Assembly: GCA_030533085.1 (NCBI GenBank)
Contig: JAUNJZ010000003.1
Location: forward strand, 44,423-108,422
Direction of reading: 5' to 3'
DNA from: Synergistaceae bacterium
GTDB lineage: Bacteria > Synergistota > Synergistia > Synergistales > Synergistaceae
Length of the DNA stretch: 64,000 nt
The notes beneath the pieces were generated by a model. It made no database searches, was not told where the DNA came from, and worked only from the letters and a program-made list of their open reading frames with translations. Shown in pieces: positions 33,519 through 43,951 of the stretch; position 1 is the first letter of the stretch; each line of letters starts with the position of its first letter. A program made the translations under genes and the position numbers.

Positions 33519-36149
33519 TTATCTCTTTTCTTCGTCGTGGTTTTCAAAGTGCATGTCGATGGAGCCGTCATGCTCTGCGACGCGGATTGTGCCGCCGTCG
33601 CGGATCTCTCCGGCTATGATGGCTCTCGCTATGCGTGTTTCAAGCGCCTTCTGCACGTAGCGTTTGAGCGGACGCGCGCCGTATATCGGGTCGTAGCCGT
33701 TGCGGGCGCAGACGTCGAGTGCGGCGTCTGTCAGCTCAAGCCTGATGTTGCGGTCGTGCAGCCGCTCTTCAAGATGTCTGAGTATCAGGCGCACTATCTC
33801 GCGTATGTCGGCCATCGTCAGCGGCTTGAAGCAGATCATTTCGTCCACGCGGTTGAGGAATTCTGGGCGGAATTTTGTGCGCATCAGCGCCATTACATCT
33901 TCTACCGCCCCTTCGGAGAGTTCGCCGCGATCGTTCATGCCGTCGATGAGTACCTGCGCTCCGATGTTGCTTGTCATTATGATGACGCAGTTTTTGAAGC
34001 TGACAAGCCTGCCGTGGCTGTCGGTAACTCTGCCGTCGTCGAGTATCTGGAGCATGATGTTGAATACGTCGGGGTGCGCCTTTTCTATTTCGTCAAAGAG
34101 CACGACGGAGTAGGGGCGTCTGCGGACGGCTTCCGTGAGCTGGCCGCCCTCTTCGTATCCGATATATCCCGGAGGAGCGCCGACAAGGCGCGATACGGTG
34201 TGTTTTTCCATGTATTCCGACATGTCTATGCGGACCATGTTTTCTTCGGAATCAAAGAGCGCCTCCGCGAGCGCGCGGGCAAGCTCCGTCTTTCCGACTC
34301 CCGTGGGGCCGAGGAATATAAAGGAGCCTATGGGGCGTTTCGGATCTTTGATCCCGGAGCGCGCGCGCAGCACGGCGTCCGCGACGAGCGTGACCGCTTC
34401 GTTCTGCCCTACGACTCTTTCGTGCAGTACGCGGTCGAGATGCAGCAGCTTTTCACGCTCGCCCTCGACGAGACGCGTCACGGGAATGCCTGTCCATTTG
34501 GAGACTATTTCCGCGATTTCGTCTTCGGTAACTTCTTCTCGCAGCAGCTTCGGGGTCCCGCTCTCTATGCCGCTTAGGTTCTGTTCCTCTATCTTGAGGT
34601 CTTCTTCAAGCTTGTTAAGCGTGCCGTAGCGGAGCTGCGCGGCGAGGTTGAGGTCGTAATGGCGTTCCGCGTCGTCTATCTGGCGGCGCACATTTTCTAT
34701 CTCTTCGCGCATTGAGCGTATTCTGACGATGTTTTCCTTTTCCACTTCGTACTGGGCGCGCAGCGCGTTGGCATGTTCCCTTGCGTCGGCCAGCTCTTTG
34801 CGCAGCTTTTCCAGCCGCTCGCGGCTTGCCTTGTCTTTCTCCATTTTCAGGGCGGCTTCTTCTATCTCCAACTGCATTACGCGGCGGTTGATGTTGTCCA
34901 GCTCGGCGGGGAGGGAGTCGATGTCGGTGCGTATCATCGCGCAGGCCTCGTCTATCAGGTCGATGGCTTTGTCGGGGAGGAATCTGTCCGCTATGTAGCG
35001 GTTTGAGAGCACGGCGGCCGCCACAAGCGCGCTGTCCTGTATACGCACGCCATGATGTACCTGGAAGCGCTCTTTTAATCCGCGAAGTATGGAGATGGTG
35101 TCCTCTACGCTTGGCGGGTCGATTATTACTGGCTGGAAGCGGCGTTCGAGCGCGGCGTCTTTTTCGATGTACTGACGGTATTCTTCAAGGGTTGTCGCGC
35201 CGATGCAGTGCAGTTCGCCGCGCGCAAGCAGCGGCTTAAGCATGTTTCCGGCGTCGAGAGCGCCGTCCGTCTTTCCAGCGCCGACGATTGTGTGCAGCTC
35301 GTCTATGAAGAGTATTATGCGTCCGTCGCTCTTTTTTACTTCGTCCAGCACCGCTTTGAGCCGTTCCTCAAATTCTCCGCGGAATTTCGCGCCTGCTATG
35401 AGGGAGCCCATGTCGAGGGCGAATATGATACGGTCTTTTAGATTTTCCGGTACGTCGCCGCGCATTATGCGCATGGCGAGCCCTTCCGCTATCGCCGTTT
35501 TGCCGACGCCAGGCTCTCCTATGAGCACGGGGTTGTTTTTTGTCTTGCGGCTCAGTATGCGGATCGTGCGCCGTATTTCTTCGTCGCGCCCTATGACCGG
35601 GTCAAGCTTGTTTTCGCGTGCCGCCCGGACGAGGTCGCGCCCGTATTTTTCCAGCGCGTCATAGGTATCTTCGGGGTTGTCGCTGGTGACGCGCTGATTG
35701 CCGCGTACCTCCGAGAGCGTTTTCAGAAATTTGTCGGGCGTTATTCCGAAGGTCTCGAATATTTTGCCGAGCGGGCTGCCCTTTGTTTCGTAAAGAATGG
35801 CGAGGAAGATGTGTTCGACGGAGATGTATTCATCTTTCAGTCCGCGCGCTTCGTCCTCCGCCTTTACCAGTATTTTTGACAGCCTCTGCGAGACGTATAT
35901 TTTCCCGCTCTCCTGTCCGGCGCCGGAGACTCGCGGCTTTTTGTTCAACTCGTTTTCTATCGCTCCAATGAGGTTGTGGAGCGGTATATTCATCTTTTCA
36001 AGCAGACGGGGAATAAGGCCGTGCTCCTGTGTGAGCAGCGCCAGCGTCAGGTTTTCCGCGTCTACCTCCTGATGGCCGCGGCGTACCGCGATGTTTTGGG
36101 CCTCGTAGAAGGCTTCCTGTGATTTTTGTGTCAGTCTGTTCATATCCAT
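33519..36149 (-). CDS. clpB: ATP-dependent disaggregase ClpB
   Basis: 876 residues, full-length Hsp100. It carries the double Clp-N repeat (about 1-145), NBD1 with Walker [16 protein letters not shown] and Walker [16 protein letters not shown], the long coiled-coil middle domain (about 410-530: [20 protein letters not shown]) that marks ClpB rather than ClpA or ClpC, and NBD2 with [16 protein letters not shown] and [11 protein letters not shown]. With DnaK it resolubilises aggregated proteins in the cytoplasm. GAGGGGATG lies seven bases before ATG 36149. It is divergent from csp and precedes htpG. Confidence 0.97.
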   Translation of the reverse strand: MDMNRLTQKSQEAFYEAQNIAVRRGHQEVDAENLTLALLTQEHGLIPRLLEKMNIPLHNLIGAIENELNKKPRVSGAGQESGKIYVSQRLSKILVKAEDEARGLKDEYISVEHIFLAILYETKGSPLGKIFETFGITPDKFLKTLSEVRGNQRVTSDNPEDTYDALEKYGRDLVRAARENKLDPVIGRDEEIRRTIRILSRKTKNNPVLIGEPGVGKTAIAEGLAMRIMRGDVPENLKDRIIFALDMGSLIAGAKFRGEFEERLKAVLDEVKKSDGRIILFIDELHTIVGAGKTDGALDAGNMLKPLLARGELHCIGATTLEEYRQYIEKDAALERRFQPVIIDPPSVEDTISILRGLKERFQVHHGVRIQDSALVAAAVLSNRYIADRFLPDKAIDLIDEACAMIRTDIDSLPAELDNINRRVMQLEIEEAALKMEKDKASRERLEKLRKELADAREHANALRAQYEVEKENIVRIRSMREEIENVRRQIDDAERHYDLNLAAQLRYGTLNKLEEDLKIEEQNLSGIESGTPKLLREEVTEDEIAEIVSKWTGIPVTRLVEGEREKLLHLDRVLHERVVGQNEAVTLVADAVLRARSGIKDPKRPIGSFIFLGPTGVGKTELARALAEALFDSEENMVRIDMSEYMEKHTVSRLVGAPPGYIGYEEGGQLTEAVRRRPYSVVLFDEIEKAHPDVFNIMLQILDDGRVTDSHGRLVSFKNCVIIMTSNIGAQVLIDGMNDRGELSEGAVEDVMALMRTKFRPEFLNRVDEMICFKPLTMADIREIVRLILRHLEERLHDRNIRLELTDAALDVCARNGYDPIYGARPLKRYVQKALETRIARAIIAGEIRDGGTIRVAEHDGSIDMHFENHDEEKR

Positions 36150-36202
36150 AGTGTCATCCCCTCCCGAGGAAATATTTTAACCAATCCTGACATAACTGTG
36201 AT

Positions 36203-36231
36203 ATTATAATACATCAATTAACATCAAACAA
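36203..36231 (-). promoter_or_regulatory. Promoter of clpB
   Basis: Minus-strand TATAAT (36208-36203) with TTGTTT (36231-36226) at 17 bases. The -35 box is a poor match (3 of 6), which could mean an activator or an alternative sigma factor; no CIRCE or HAIR-like repeat was seen. Confidence 0.5.
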
Positions 36232-36414
36232 TACCTTATATTGCTTATCTTAGAAAAACTTTTTTCAGGTAGTTTCCGTAACCTTAAAAGCTCTTTACTT
36301 CTATCGACGCCCCCGCCGTTCACGGCATTTTATTGATTATGTGATTCGTCTGTTCAGAAATATTACTTACTTCGATAAAAATAACGAAAAAAGCTGAAAA
36401 TTTATGAAACAAGC

Positions 36415-36441
36415 TTGACAATCCGGTAAATTGAGTATAAG
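36415..36441 (+). promoter_or_regulatory. Promoter of the cold-shock gene
   Basis: TTGACA (36415-36420) and TATAAG (36436-36441) with a short 15-base spacer. The leader of about 50 bases has the palindrome TGTTATAACA and a small TCGG/CCGA hairpin, and may act in temperature-dependent translation as in other csp leaders. Confidence 0.5.
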
Positions 36442-36496
36442 GTAGTACTGTCGGTGCAAGCCGATGTTATAACATATCCTGTTGGGAGGCAACACT

Positions 36497-36700
36497 TTGA
36501 AAAGCAACGGTACGGTAAAATGGTTCAACGCAACTAAGGGTTACGGATTTATCACCACGGACGAAGGAAACGATGTTTTCGTACATTTCAGCGCGATCCA
36601 GGGAGATGGTTTCAAGACGCTTGACGAAGGTCAGAAGGTAAGTTTTGAAATTACGCAGGGAAGCAAGGGCCCCCAGGCCTCTGACGTAGAGAAGATATAG
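36497..36700 (+). CDS. Cold-shock domain protein (CspA family)
   Basis: 67-residue single cold-shock domain, an RNA chaperone: [17 protein letters not shown] (RNP1), DVFVHFSAI (RNP2), and the rest of the β-barrel to ASDVEKI. TTG 36497 is chosen because GGGAGG ends seven bases upstream and it gives the family's normal N-terminus. The frame also opens five codons earlier. Confidence 0.95.
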   Translation: MKSNGTVKWFNATKGYGFITTDEGNDVFVHFSAIQGDGFKTLDEGQKVSFEITQGSKGPQASDVEKI

Positions 36701-36755
36701 TCTGGCGGTATTTCTTTCATATTTTATAAAATTATAAAAGAAATCAATCTGGAGA

Positions 36756-36788
36756 GGGAGAACAGGAAACTGTCTCCCTTATTTTTTT
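36756..36788 (+). terminator. Terminator of csp
   Basis: GGGAGAACAG-GAAA-CTGTCTCCC stem with one bulged base, followed by TTATTTTTTT. Confidence 0.85.
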
Positions 36789-36937
36789 GCCCGAGAATAG
36801 CAATGGGCGCGTAAAAATATAAGAGAACGTCCCTCCAAAATACTTTAATTTTTCCACCTTTGTTATGATATAATATCGCTTTGACTAATACTAACATTTG
36901 CCGGTTTCAGGACGGGTGAAGGATCAGGAGGAAGTTG

Positions 36938-39487
36938 ATGTCTCTGATAAAAGATAAAAAAATTCCCGCAGACAAGCTGCGCCGCAGGGCGGATTTGGAG
37001 GCGCTCGGTTTCAGAACCACGAAGGGGCTGGATAAGCTGAGCGGTCTTATCGGGCAGGAGCGCGCGGTGCGCTCCGTCAATTTCGGACTTTCTGTCCAGA
37101 GCAAGGGCTACAATATTTTTATGGTGGGAGAGCCGGGCTGCGGACGGACCACTTACGCGCTCGATGAGCTGAAACGCGCCGCCGCGCAGATGCCCGCGCC
37201 GGACGATTGGGTCTATGTATATAATTTCGACGACCCAAGCGTGCCGCTGGCGATAAATCTGCCCGCAGGGAAGGGACGCGAGCTGGCGAAGGAGGCCGAC
37301 GACGCGGTCGAAGAGCTGAAAACGGCGCTTTCCAAAGCTTTCGACAATAACGAATTTGAGGATAACAAGGCGCAGCTTGTCAAGGCCTTTCAGGATGAGG
37401 TCAATTCCATCATGGAGGAGCTGCGCAAGTGGGCCGAATCAAAGGATTTTTCAATAAAACGCACTCCGCAGGGCTTTGTCAATCTGCCGCTGATAGTAGC
37501 GCCCCCTCTCGCTCCGGCGAACGCCGAGGGAGAGGCCGAGGCCGGCGGCGAGACGGATGGGAAGGCGGCGGAGGCTGTTCGCCGCGAGATGCAGCAGGAG
37601 GAATTTGAAAGGCTCTCAGAGGCCGAGCAGGAGGCTCTGCAAAAGGTATCGGAGGAGATCTCGCAGAAGACTCTGGAAAAGCTGCGTCTTATACGCGAAC
37701 GCGAAAAGGAATTGAAGGAGAAGATCAAGGAGCTTGAAAGCCAGATATGCCGCGTCGCGATAACGCCGATCCTTTCCGAGCTGCGCGCCAGATATATGCC
37801 GAATGAAAAGCTGGGGCTGTGGCTGGATGATCTCACGGAGGATCTTATCGCGAATTTCAACGTATTTCTTGCCGCGGTGCGCGACGATCAGGCAGAGGTC
37901 GATTTTTCGCGCTACGAGGTGAACGCCTTCGTATCCAATAATCCAAAGGACGGCGCTCCGGTTATCTCCGAGACAAATCCCATCTATTACAATCTGGTCG
38001 GCAAGGTCGATTACGAGAGCAGGCAGGGCAATCTTTACACTGATTTCCGCCGGATAACCCCCGGCGCGATGCACAGGGCGAACGGCGGCTTCCTGCTGCT
38101 TGACGCCGACGAGCTGCTGCGTCAGTTCATGTCGTGGGATGTGCTGAAGCGCGTGCTGCGCTACCGCGAGCTTTCGATCGAGAATCTCGGGGAGCAGCTT
38201 GGATATATTCCTGTCTCGTCGCTGCGCCCCGAGGCTATACCGATAGATATGAAGGTCGTCATTGTCGGCACTCCGTACCTCTATTATCTGCTGAATATAT
38301 ATGACCCCGAATTCCAGAAGGTCTTTAAGATAAAGGCGGAATTTGACTCCGAAATGCCGCGCAGCGCCGAGAGCGAGATGCAGATAGCCCGCTTTATCGC
38401 CGGATTTGTCGAGCGCGAGGGGAAGCTGCATTTCACCGCGGCGGCGGTGGGCGAGGTTATAGAATGGGCCTCGCGTCTGGTCGAAGACCAGAATATGCTT
38501 TCGACGCAGCTGAACAAGATAGCCGAGATTCTGGTGGAATCGACAGCCGTCGCCAAAGCCGCCGGCAAGCGGCAGGTCGGGGTAGAGCATGTCCGCGGCG
38601 CCCTTGAAGAAAAGATCTTCCGCTCCAATATGCTGGAGGAAAAGGTGCTTGACAGCTACAGAAGCGGCGTGACGCGCATCGACACGGAGGGAAGCGTCGT
38701 AGGGCAGATAAACGGCCTCACCGTCTCGCAGCTTATAGATCATTCCTTTGGCTCTCCCGTACGCATAACCGCGAATGTATTTATGGGGGCGGAGGGGGTC
38801 GTCAATATAGAGCGCGAGGTGCGGATGACGGGCCCTATACATAACAAAGGGCTGATGATTCTCAGCAGCTATCTCAGCAGCAAATACGCGCGCCGCTTCC
38901 CCCTTTCCGTGAGCGCGCGCATAGCTTTCGAGCAGCTTTACGGCGGCCTGGAAGGAGACAGCGCCTCTTCTACCGAGCTTTACTGCCTGCTCTCGGCCAT
39001 CGCGGAGATTCCGATAAATCAGGCGATAGCTGTGACCGGCTCCGTCGATCAGCGCGGAAATATCCAGCCTATAGGCGGAGTGAATGAGAAGATAGAGGGC
39101 TTTTTCCGCTACTGTAAGGCGAAGGGGCTGACGGGAAAGCAGGGGGTTATGATCCCCGTGCAGAACGAACAGCATCTGATGCTGAGCCATGAGGTGACAG
39201 AGGCCGTGAAACGCGGCAGATTCCATATCTGGAGCGTTTCGACGATTGACGAGGGGATAGAGATACTTACCGGTATTCCAGCCGGAACGGAGAATGAAAA
39301 GGGCGAGTACCCGGCGAAGAGCGTGCACGGCAGGGTGCAGGCGGCGCTGGAGGGCTGGCTTGAGCGTTCCTTCCGTTATAAAAAGGTAATGACGGACCGC
39401 GTTGACCCGCCCAAAAAGAGAAGCGCCGCGAAGAGCCGCAAGGCGGATAAAGACGAGAGCGGAAAAGACGGAAAAGAGGAGCAATGA
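36938..39487 (+). CDS. LonB-like ATP-dependent protease (AAA_32 / Lon proteolytic domain)
   Basis: 849 residues. It has an N-terminal AAA domain split by a large insert, then a Lon-type serine protease domain. The P-loop reads GEPGCGRTT (about 64-72), with Arg where a Walker A Lys is usual, as in this family. A charged coiled-coil insert spans about 190-265. GGFLLLDADELL is the Walker B-like motif. The Ser-Lys dyad is visible as GDSAS (Ser about 674) and GGVNEKIEG (Lys about 718). It probably degrades misfolded or regulatory proteins; soluble or peripheral, no TM segment seen. ATG 36938 follows AGGAGGAA. It overlaps nth by the ATGA junction at its end. Confidence 0.9.
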   Translation: MSLIKDKKIPADKLRRRADLEALGFRTTKGLDKLSGLIGQERAVRSVNFGLSVQSKGYNIFMVGEPGCGRTTYALDELKRAAAQMPAPDDWVYVYNFDDPSVPLAINLPAGKGRELAKEADDAVEELKTALSKAFDNNEFEDNKAQLVKAFQDEVNSIMEELRKWAESKDFSIKRTPQGFVNLPLIVAPPLAPANAEGEAEAGGETDGKAAEAVRREMQQEEFERLSEAEQEALQKVSEEISQKTLEKLRLIREREKELKEKIKELESQICRVAITPILSELRARYMPNEKLGLWLDDLTEDLIANFNVFLAAVRDDQAEVDFSRYEVNAFVSNNPKDGAPVISETNPIYYNLVGKVDYESRQGNLYTDFRRITPGAMHRANGGFLLLDADELLRQFMSWDVLKRVLRYRELSIENLGEQLGYIPVSSLRPEAIPIDMKVVIVGTPYLYYLLNIYDPEFQKVFKIKAEFDSEMPRSAESEMQIARFIAGFVEREGKLHFTAAAVGEVIEWASRLVEDQNMLSTQLNKIAEILVESTAVAKAAGKRQVGVEHVRGALEEKIFRSNMLEEKVLDSYRSGVTRIDTEGSVVGQINGLTVSQLIDHSFGSPVRITANVFMGAEGVVNIEREVRMTGPIHNKGLMILSSYLSSKYARRFPLSVSARIAFEQLYGGLEGDSASSTELYCLLSAIAEIPINQAIAVTGSVDQRGNIQPIGGVNEKIEGFFRYCKAKGLTGKQGVMIPVQNEQHLMLSHEVTEAVKRGRFHIWSVSTIDEGIEILTGIPAGTENEKGEYPAKSVHGRVQAALEGWLERSFRYKKVMTDRVDPPKKRSAAKSRKADKDESGKDGKEEQ

Positions 39488-40185
39488 TGGCTGAGCTGCG
39501 CTGCGTTCGGGAGATACTGGACGAGCTGGAGTCTCTTTACGGAAACGAAAAGAGGCCGGCGTCCGACTTTTATTATGAGGAGCCGCTTGACGACCTTGTT
39601 TTGACGATCCTCTCTCAGAATACCAACGACAGGCTTCGCGATAAGGCCTTTGCGAAGATGAAGGATAGCTATTCTTCATGGGATGAGGTGGCGAAGGCTG
39701 ACCTCGAAGAGCTGAAGGCGGTCCTGCGGATCGCCGGAATGAGCAGCACGAAGCCGCTTCATATCCAGCAGGTGCTAACGGCTGTAAAGGAGCGTTTCGG
39801 AGACTATTCCCTGAAGGAGCTGCGCGGCTGGAGTCAGCCGGAGGTGCGCGAGTATCTGACCTCTTTGCCCGGCGTGGGGCCGAAGACATCCGCCATTGTC
39901 GAATGCTTTGACCTCGATATGCCGGGCTTTCCCGTCGATACGCATATATCGCGCCTCAGCAGACGTTTTGGCTGGGCTGATGAAAACAGCTCTCCGGTAA
40001 AGATACAGAAGAAGCTGGAAGCTGAGCTTCCGAGCGAGCGTTTCCGCGGCTCCCACCTTAATTTTCTCGACCACGGCAGAAGCCTCTGCAAGGCGCAGAA
40101 TCCGGGCTGCGGAAGCTGCACGCTGATAAAGTGGTGTCCCTTCGGACAGCGCAGGGAGGCGGGAGCTGCCGCCGATGGATTGTAG
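39484..40185 (+). CDS. nth: Endonuclease III-type DNA glycosylase/AP lyase
   Basis: 233 residues of the HhH-GPD family, which removes oxidised pyrimidines. Motifs: helix-hairpin-helix LPGVGPKTSAIV with the catalytic Lys, FPVDTHISRLSRRFG with the catalytic Asp, and a [4Fe-4S] C-x6-C-x2-C-x5-C motif (CKAQNPGCGSCTLIKWC). An ILSQNTNDR block replaces the usual LSAQ(T/S)TD. ATG overlaps the Lon-like stop; the stop overlaps tilS by 11 bases, so the three genes are translationally linked. Confidence 0.9.
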   Translation: MMAELRCVREILDELESLYGNEKRPASDFYYEEPLDDLVLTILSQNTNDRLRDKAFAKMKDSYSSWDEVAKADLEELKAVLRIAGMSSTKPLHIQQVLTAVKERFGDYSLKELRGWSQPEVREYLTSLPGVGPKTSAIVECFDLDMPGFPVDTHISRLSRRFGWADENSSPVKIQKKLEAELPSERFRGSHLNFLDHGRSLCKAQNPGCGSCTLIKWCPFGQRREAGAAADGL

Positions 40186-41206
40186 AAAAAGGTTTTTAGC
40201 CGCCGCTTCGCGTCAGGGATGGCTTGAAAGCGGCGGTATCCTCTGCGCCCTTTCGGGCGGCGGAGATTCCGTCGCCATGCTCTGGCTTGTCAGAAAATAT
40301 TTTAAGGGGCGCATAGCCGCGGCGCATCTCGACCACTGTACGAGGGCGGGGGAGTCGCACCGCGACGCCGCCTTTGTCCGCGAGCTTTGCGAAAGCTGGG
40401 GGGTCGAATGCGCGGTCAAAGTCGTCGACGTCCACAATATGCGCGAGAAGGGTGAGTCCTTTGAAATGGCCGGACGGCGCGCCCGTTATGAGCATTTCAG
40501 CGAGACGGCAGAAAGATTAAAACTGCCCTTTATCGCAGTAGGACATAATGCCGACGACGTTGTTGAAACGCAGCTGATGAATCTGGCGCGCGGCGCGGGG
40601 CTTGCCGGCCTGCGGGGGATACCGGAGCGGCGCGGCAATATCGTGCGCCCCGTCATAGATTTCAGCCGCGGGGAGCTGCGCGGGATACTGAGGGAAAACG
40701 GCGTTCCGTGGCGCGACGACGCGACAAATGACGAGTCGGAGTATATGCGCAATAAGGTTCGCAATATATTGATACCGTGGATAAGCGAAAATCTCAATTC
40801 CGGATTCAAAAATGTGATGCTGGGGCTGTCGAAGCAGGCGGCCGCGGAGGTGGAGGCGCGGGAGCGTGAGTGCGGAGAGGCGCTTCGCCGCGTCGCCTTT
40901 GAACAGCCGCCGGCGCTGGCCGCGTGGCGCAGCCGCGGGCTTGGCGATATATCCGATCTTACGCTCGCGGAGATGCTGCGTATGCAGGGGGCGGAGCTGG
41001 GGCTTCCGGCGCTTTCCCGCGCGCGCACGGAGGAGCTGAAAAATCTCATCCGCCGCGGCGGCTGCTGGCGTTTTCAATGGGCGCGCGACATAGAGGTATG
41101 CTATTCGGAGCGCGGAGTCGGCTGGCTGCGGCGCGCGGATATCGCCGCGAAAAATAAATTCATGAAAAATAACGATAAAAATTCTTTGCCATGGTGGGCG
41201 AGATAA
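40175..41206 (+). CDS. tilS: tRNA(Ile)-lysidine synthetase TilS
   Basis: Adds lysine to C34 of the tRNA-Ile CAU anticodon so that it reads AUA. This fits the frequent ATA codons throughout the window. Signature PP-loop ALSGGGDSVAML (about 25-36), AAHLDHCTRAGES, EMAGRRARYEHF, VGHNADDVVETQLMNLARGAG and GIPERRGNIVRPVI. The 343 residues are short for the family, with a reduced C-terminal tRNA-binding part. ATG 40175 lies inside the end of nth. Confidence 0.93.
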   Translation: MDCRKRFLAAASRQGWLESGGILCALSGGGDSVAMLWLVRKYFKGRIAAAHLDHCTRAGESHRDAAFVRELCESWGVECAVKVVDVHNMREKGESFEMAGRRARYEHFSETAERLKLPFIAVGHNADDVVETQLMNLARGAGLAGLRGIPERRGNIVRPVIDFSRGELRGILRENGVPWRDDATNDESEYMRNKVRNILIPWISENLNSGFKNVMLGLSKQAAAEVEARERECGEALRRVAFEQPPALAAWRSRGLGDISDLTLAEMLRMQGAELGLPALSRARTEELKNLIRRGGCWRFQWARDIEVCYSERGVGWLRRADIAAKNKFMKNNDKNSLPWWAR

Positions 41207-41268
41207 TATAAAGTATGATATTATTCTATATTGTTGTAAGCTTAACGCATAGTCGGGAGAGAGCCTGA

Positions 41269-41805
41269 ATGGAGTATGGAATAGGGAGAATATTGATTTC
41301 GGAAGACAAGCTGAAAGAGAAGGTCGCGGAGCTCGGCGCGAGGATAAGAAGGGACTACAGAGGGCAGCAGGTTATATTCGTCTGCGTGCTCAAGGGAGCG
41401 GTCGTTTTCCTGTCGGATCTGGTTCGTGAGGTTGGCCCGGAGGTTGACGTCCGTCTTGATTTTCTGGCCATTTCCTCTTACGGCGCCTCCACAAAGAGCA
41501 GCGGCGTCGTGAAGATCCAAAAGGATCTAAGCTCTGACATTCACGGCAGGCATGTGATAATAGTTGAAGATATACTCGACACGGGGCTTTCGCTGAGTTA
41601 CATCAGCAAACTGCTGCTTGAGCGCGACCCCGCGTCGCTGGAAATATGCGTCCTGCTGGATAAGGCCGAAAGGCGAACGCAGCCTGTTGAGGTCAAATAT
41701 ACAGGATTTACCATTCCCGACGAGTTCGTTATCGGTTATGGTCTGGATTACGCGGCCCAGTTCCGCCAGCTTCCTGCGATACATATAGCAGAACCGCTTG
41801 AATAG
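41269..41805 (+). CDS. hpt: Hypoxanthine phosphoribosyltransferase
   Basis: Purine salvage enzyme, 178 residues. Type I PRTase motif VIIVEDILDTGLSL (PRPP loop), FVCVLKGAVVFLSDLVR near the N-terminus, SSYGAST loop and C-terminal VIGYGLDYAAQFRQL. GGGAGAGAG upstream of ATG 41269. The order tilS-hpt-ftsH is widely conserved in bacteria and supports all three calls. Confidence 0.95.
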   Translation: MEYGIGRILISEDKLKEKVAELGARIRRDYRGQQVIFVCVLKGAVVFLSDLVREVGPEVDVRLDFLAISSYGASTKSSGVVKIQKDLSSDIHGRHVIIVEDILDTGLSLSYISKLLLERDPASLEICVLLDKAERRTQPVEVKYTGFTIPDEFVIGYGLDYAAQFRQLPAIHIAEPLE

Positions 41806-41851
41806 ACAGCTTACGCACCGGAAAGAAGAGAGAAAGAGAGGATAACCGATA

Positions 41852-43843
41852 TTGAAGAAAATTTCTAAAAACGTGGGAATGTACATTGTCCTGATCGTGC
41901 TCGTCGTGAGCCTCGTCAATGTATTCCTCGGACCGGACAGCGCTAAAAAAACTACCCAGACAGAAGTGATGCCGTACAGTACCTTCCTTAAAGAGGTGGA
42001 GGGCGGCAATGTCGCCAAGGTCAGGATAGACCACGAGCAGCTTACCGGAACGCTGAAATCAGGGCAGGAATTTACCACCTATATTCTCGACCCGGCTACG
42101 CTTCCGTCGCTCGTCGCGGGGAAGGGGGTCGAAGTGGAGATCGTTCCGCCGCCGAAAAATTCGTGGCTTACGGCTCTGCTTACCTCGCTGCTGCCGACGC
42201 TGCTGCTGATAGGCGTCTGGATATACTTCATCTATAACATGCAGGGGGGCGGCAGCAAGGTCATGGGCTTTGCCAAGAGCAAGGCGAAGCTGTTCCTCGA
42301 CAACCGCCCGAAGGTGACTTTTGCCGACGTCGCCGGCTGTGACGAGTCGAAAGAGGAGCTTGTGGAGGTCGTTCAGTTCCTTAAAGACCCCGCGAAGTTC
42401 ACCAGACTGGGAGCGAGGGTGCCGCGCGGCGTACTGCTGCTCGGAGCCCCCGGAACGGGAAAGACGCTCATCTCGCGCGCAGTCGCAGGCGAGGCTGATG
42501 TTCCCTTTTTCAGCATCAGCGGCTCGGACTTTGTGGAGATGTTCGTCGGAGTCGGCGCGGCGCGTGTGCGCGACCTCTTTGAACAGGCCCGCAAGTATCA
42601 GCCATGCATAATATTCATCGACGAAATAGACGCGGTAGGGCGTCACCGCGGCGCGGGACTGGGCGGCGGACATGACGAGCGCGAACAGACGCTGAACCAG
42701 CTCCTTGTCGAGATGGACGGCTTTGACGCCGGTTCCGGAATAATCCTCATCGCCGCTACCAACCGCCCAGACATTCTCGACCCGGCGCTGCTGCGCCCGG
42801 GACGCTTCGACCGTCAGGTGGTCGTTGACCGTCCCGATGTGAACGGCCGCCGCGATATACTCAAGGTGCATCTCAGAGAGATGAAGGTGGAGCCGGAGGT
42901 GGATCTCGACGTGCTGGCGCGCCGCACTCCCGGTTTTGTCGGCGCGGATCTCGCCAACCTCGTGAACGAGGCGGCGCTTCTCTCCGCCCGCCGCGATAAG
43001 GAAAAGCTTGGCATGCCGGAGTTTGAGGAGGCTATCGACCGCGTGATGGCGGGGCCGGAGCGCAAAAGCAGGATAATCAGCAAGAAGGAACGCGAGATAA
43101 TCGCCTATCATGAGGCCGGTCACGCGCTTGTGGCGGCGAAGATAAAGGGCAGCGACCCCGTCCATAAGATCTCGATAATTCCGCGCGGACACATGGCTCT
43201 TGGCTATACGCTTCAGCTGCCGGAGGAGGACAGATTCCTCGTATCGCGTCAGGAGCTTTCCGACAAGATATGCGTGCTGCTGGGCGGCCGCGTCGCGGAA
43301 TCTATATGCTTCGGCGACGTTACGACAGGGGCCTCGAACGACCTTGAGCGCGCCACGCAGATAGCGCGCCAGATGGTGACGCAGTTCGGCATGAGCGACA
43401 AGCTTGGTCTTGTGACGCTGGGACGCAAACAGCACGAGGTCTTCCTTGGACATGACATCGTTGACGACCGCAACTACAGCGAGGAGGTCGCCCATACGAT
43501 AGACCTTGAAATACGCGCCATCGTTGACGGCAGTATGAACAAGGCGAGGGAGATACTTACGGAGAACAGAGAGCGGCTGGAAGAGATAACGCGCCTGCTG
43601 CTTGAAAAAGAGATACTTGAAGGGGACGAGCTTGACGAACTGCTCGGCTATCCGAAAAAGGAGCATCCGGCGCTTCCGCAGGGAGAGAGCTCTGAAAACA
43701 CTTCCGAAGACAAGAAAGAAGAGGACGCTTCTGAGACTGAGGAAGATGAGGGGCCGGACGAGGAAGCGGTGCTGCGAGAGCTGCCGGATATCGAAGAGGC
43801 CGACAGCCGGGACTTTAACGCTCCGATAGATGAAAACCGATAA
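41852..43843 (+). CDS. ftsH: ATP-dependent zinc metalloprotease FtsH
   Basis: Membrane-anchored hexameric AAA protease, 663 residues. Two TM segments (about 10-27 and 105-127) enclose a small periplasmic domain. AAA motor: Walker A GAPGTGKT, Walker [14 protein letters not shown], pore loop [24 protein letters not shown]. The zinc site is HEAGH in [13 protein letters not shown]. The C-terminal acidic tail (about 610-655) is unusually long and Glu/Asp-rich. Start is TTG 41852. In Gram-negatives FtsH controls LpxC and so lipid A supply, which fits a window with many LPS genes, but that link here is inference. Confidence 0.97.
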   Translation: MKKISKNVGMYIVLIVLVVSLVNVFLGPDSAKKTTQTEVMPYSTFLKEVEGGNVAKVRIDHEQLTGTLKSGQEFTTYILDPATLPSLVAGKGVEVEIVPPPKNSWLTALLTSLLPTLLLIGVWIYFIYNMQGGGSKVMGFAKSKAKLFLDNRPKVTFADVAGCDESKEELVEVVQFLKDPAKFTRLGARVPRGVLLLGAPGTGKTLISRAVAGEADVPFFSISGSDFVEMFVGVGAARVRDLFEQARKYQPCIIFIDEIDAVGRHRGAGLGGGHDEREQTLNQLLVEMDGFDAGSGIILIAATNRPDILDPALLRPGRFDRQVVVDRPDVNGRRDILKVHLREMKVEPEVDLDVLARRTPGFVGADLANLVNEAALLSARRDKEKLGMPEFEEAIDRVMAGPERKSRIISKKEREIIAYHEAGHALVAAKIKGSDPVHKISIIPRGHMALGYTLQLPEEDRFLVSRQELSDKICVLLGGRVAESICFGDVTTGASNDLERATQIARQMVTQFGMSDKLGLVTLGRKQHEVFLGHDIVDDRNYSEEVAHTIDLEIRAIVDGSMNKAREILTENRERLEEITRLLLEKEILEGDELDELLGYPKKEHPALPQGESSENTSEDKKEEDASETEEDEGPDEEAVLRELPDIEEADSRDFNAPIDENR

Positions 43844-43851
43844 AAGAGAAA

Positions 43852-43882
43852 GAGTCGTCCTCACGAAGGACGGCTCATTTTC
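43852..43882 (+). terminator. Terminator after ftsH
   Basis: GAGTCGTCCT / AGGACGGCTC (one G-T wobble), 5-base loop, followed by ATTTTC. A TATAAT at 43914-43919 before uvrB indicates a new promoter. Confidence 0.7.
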
Positions 43883-43951
43883 TGTTGAATGAACCGCCGC
43901 TGTTGTGTTAAAATATAATAGTTTTAAATAAGAAAGAGAGAAAGGGCAGAG

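Noticed and set aside
33383..36231. CIRCE element controlling htpG or clpB
   Set aside because: No TTAGCACTC-N9-GAGTGCTAA-like repeat in either upstream region.
37616..39889. 757-codon open frame on the minus strand
   Set aside because: Antisense shadow of the LonB-like gene and nth; low-complexity Arg/His/Leu composition typical of a non-coding frame.
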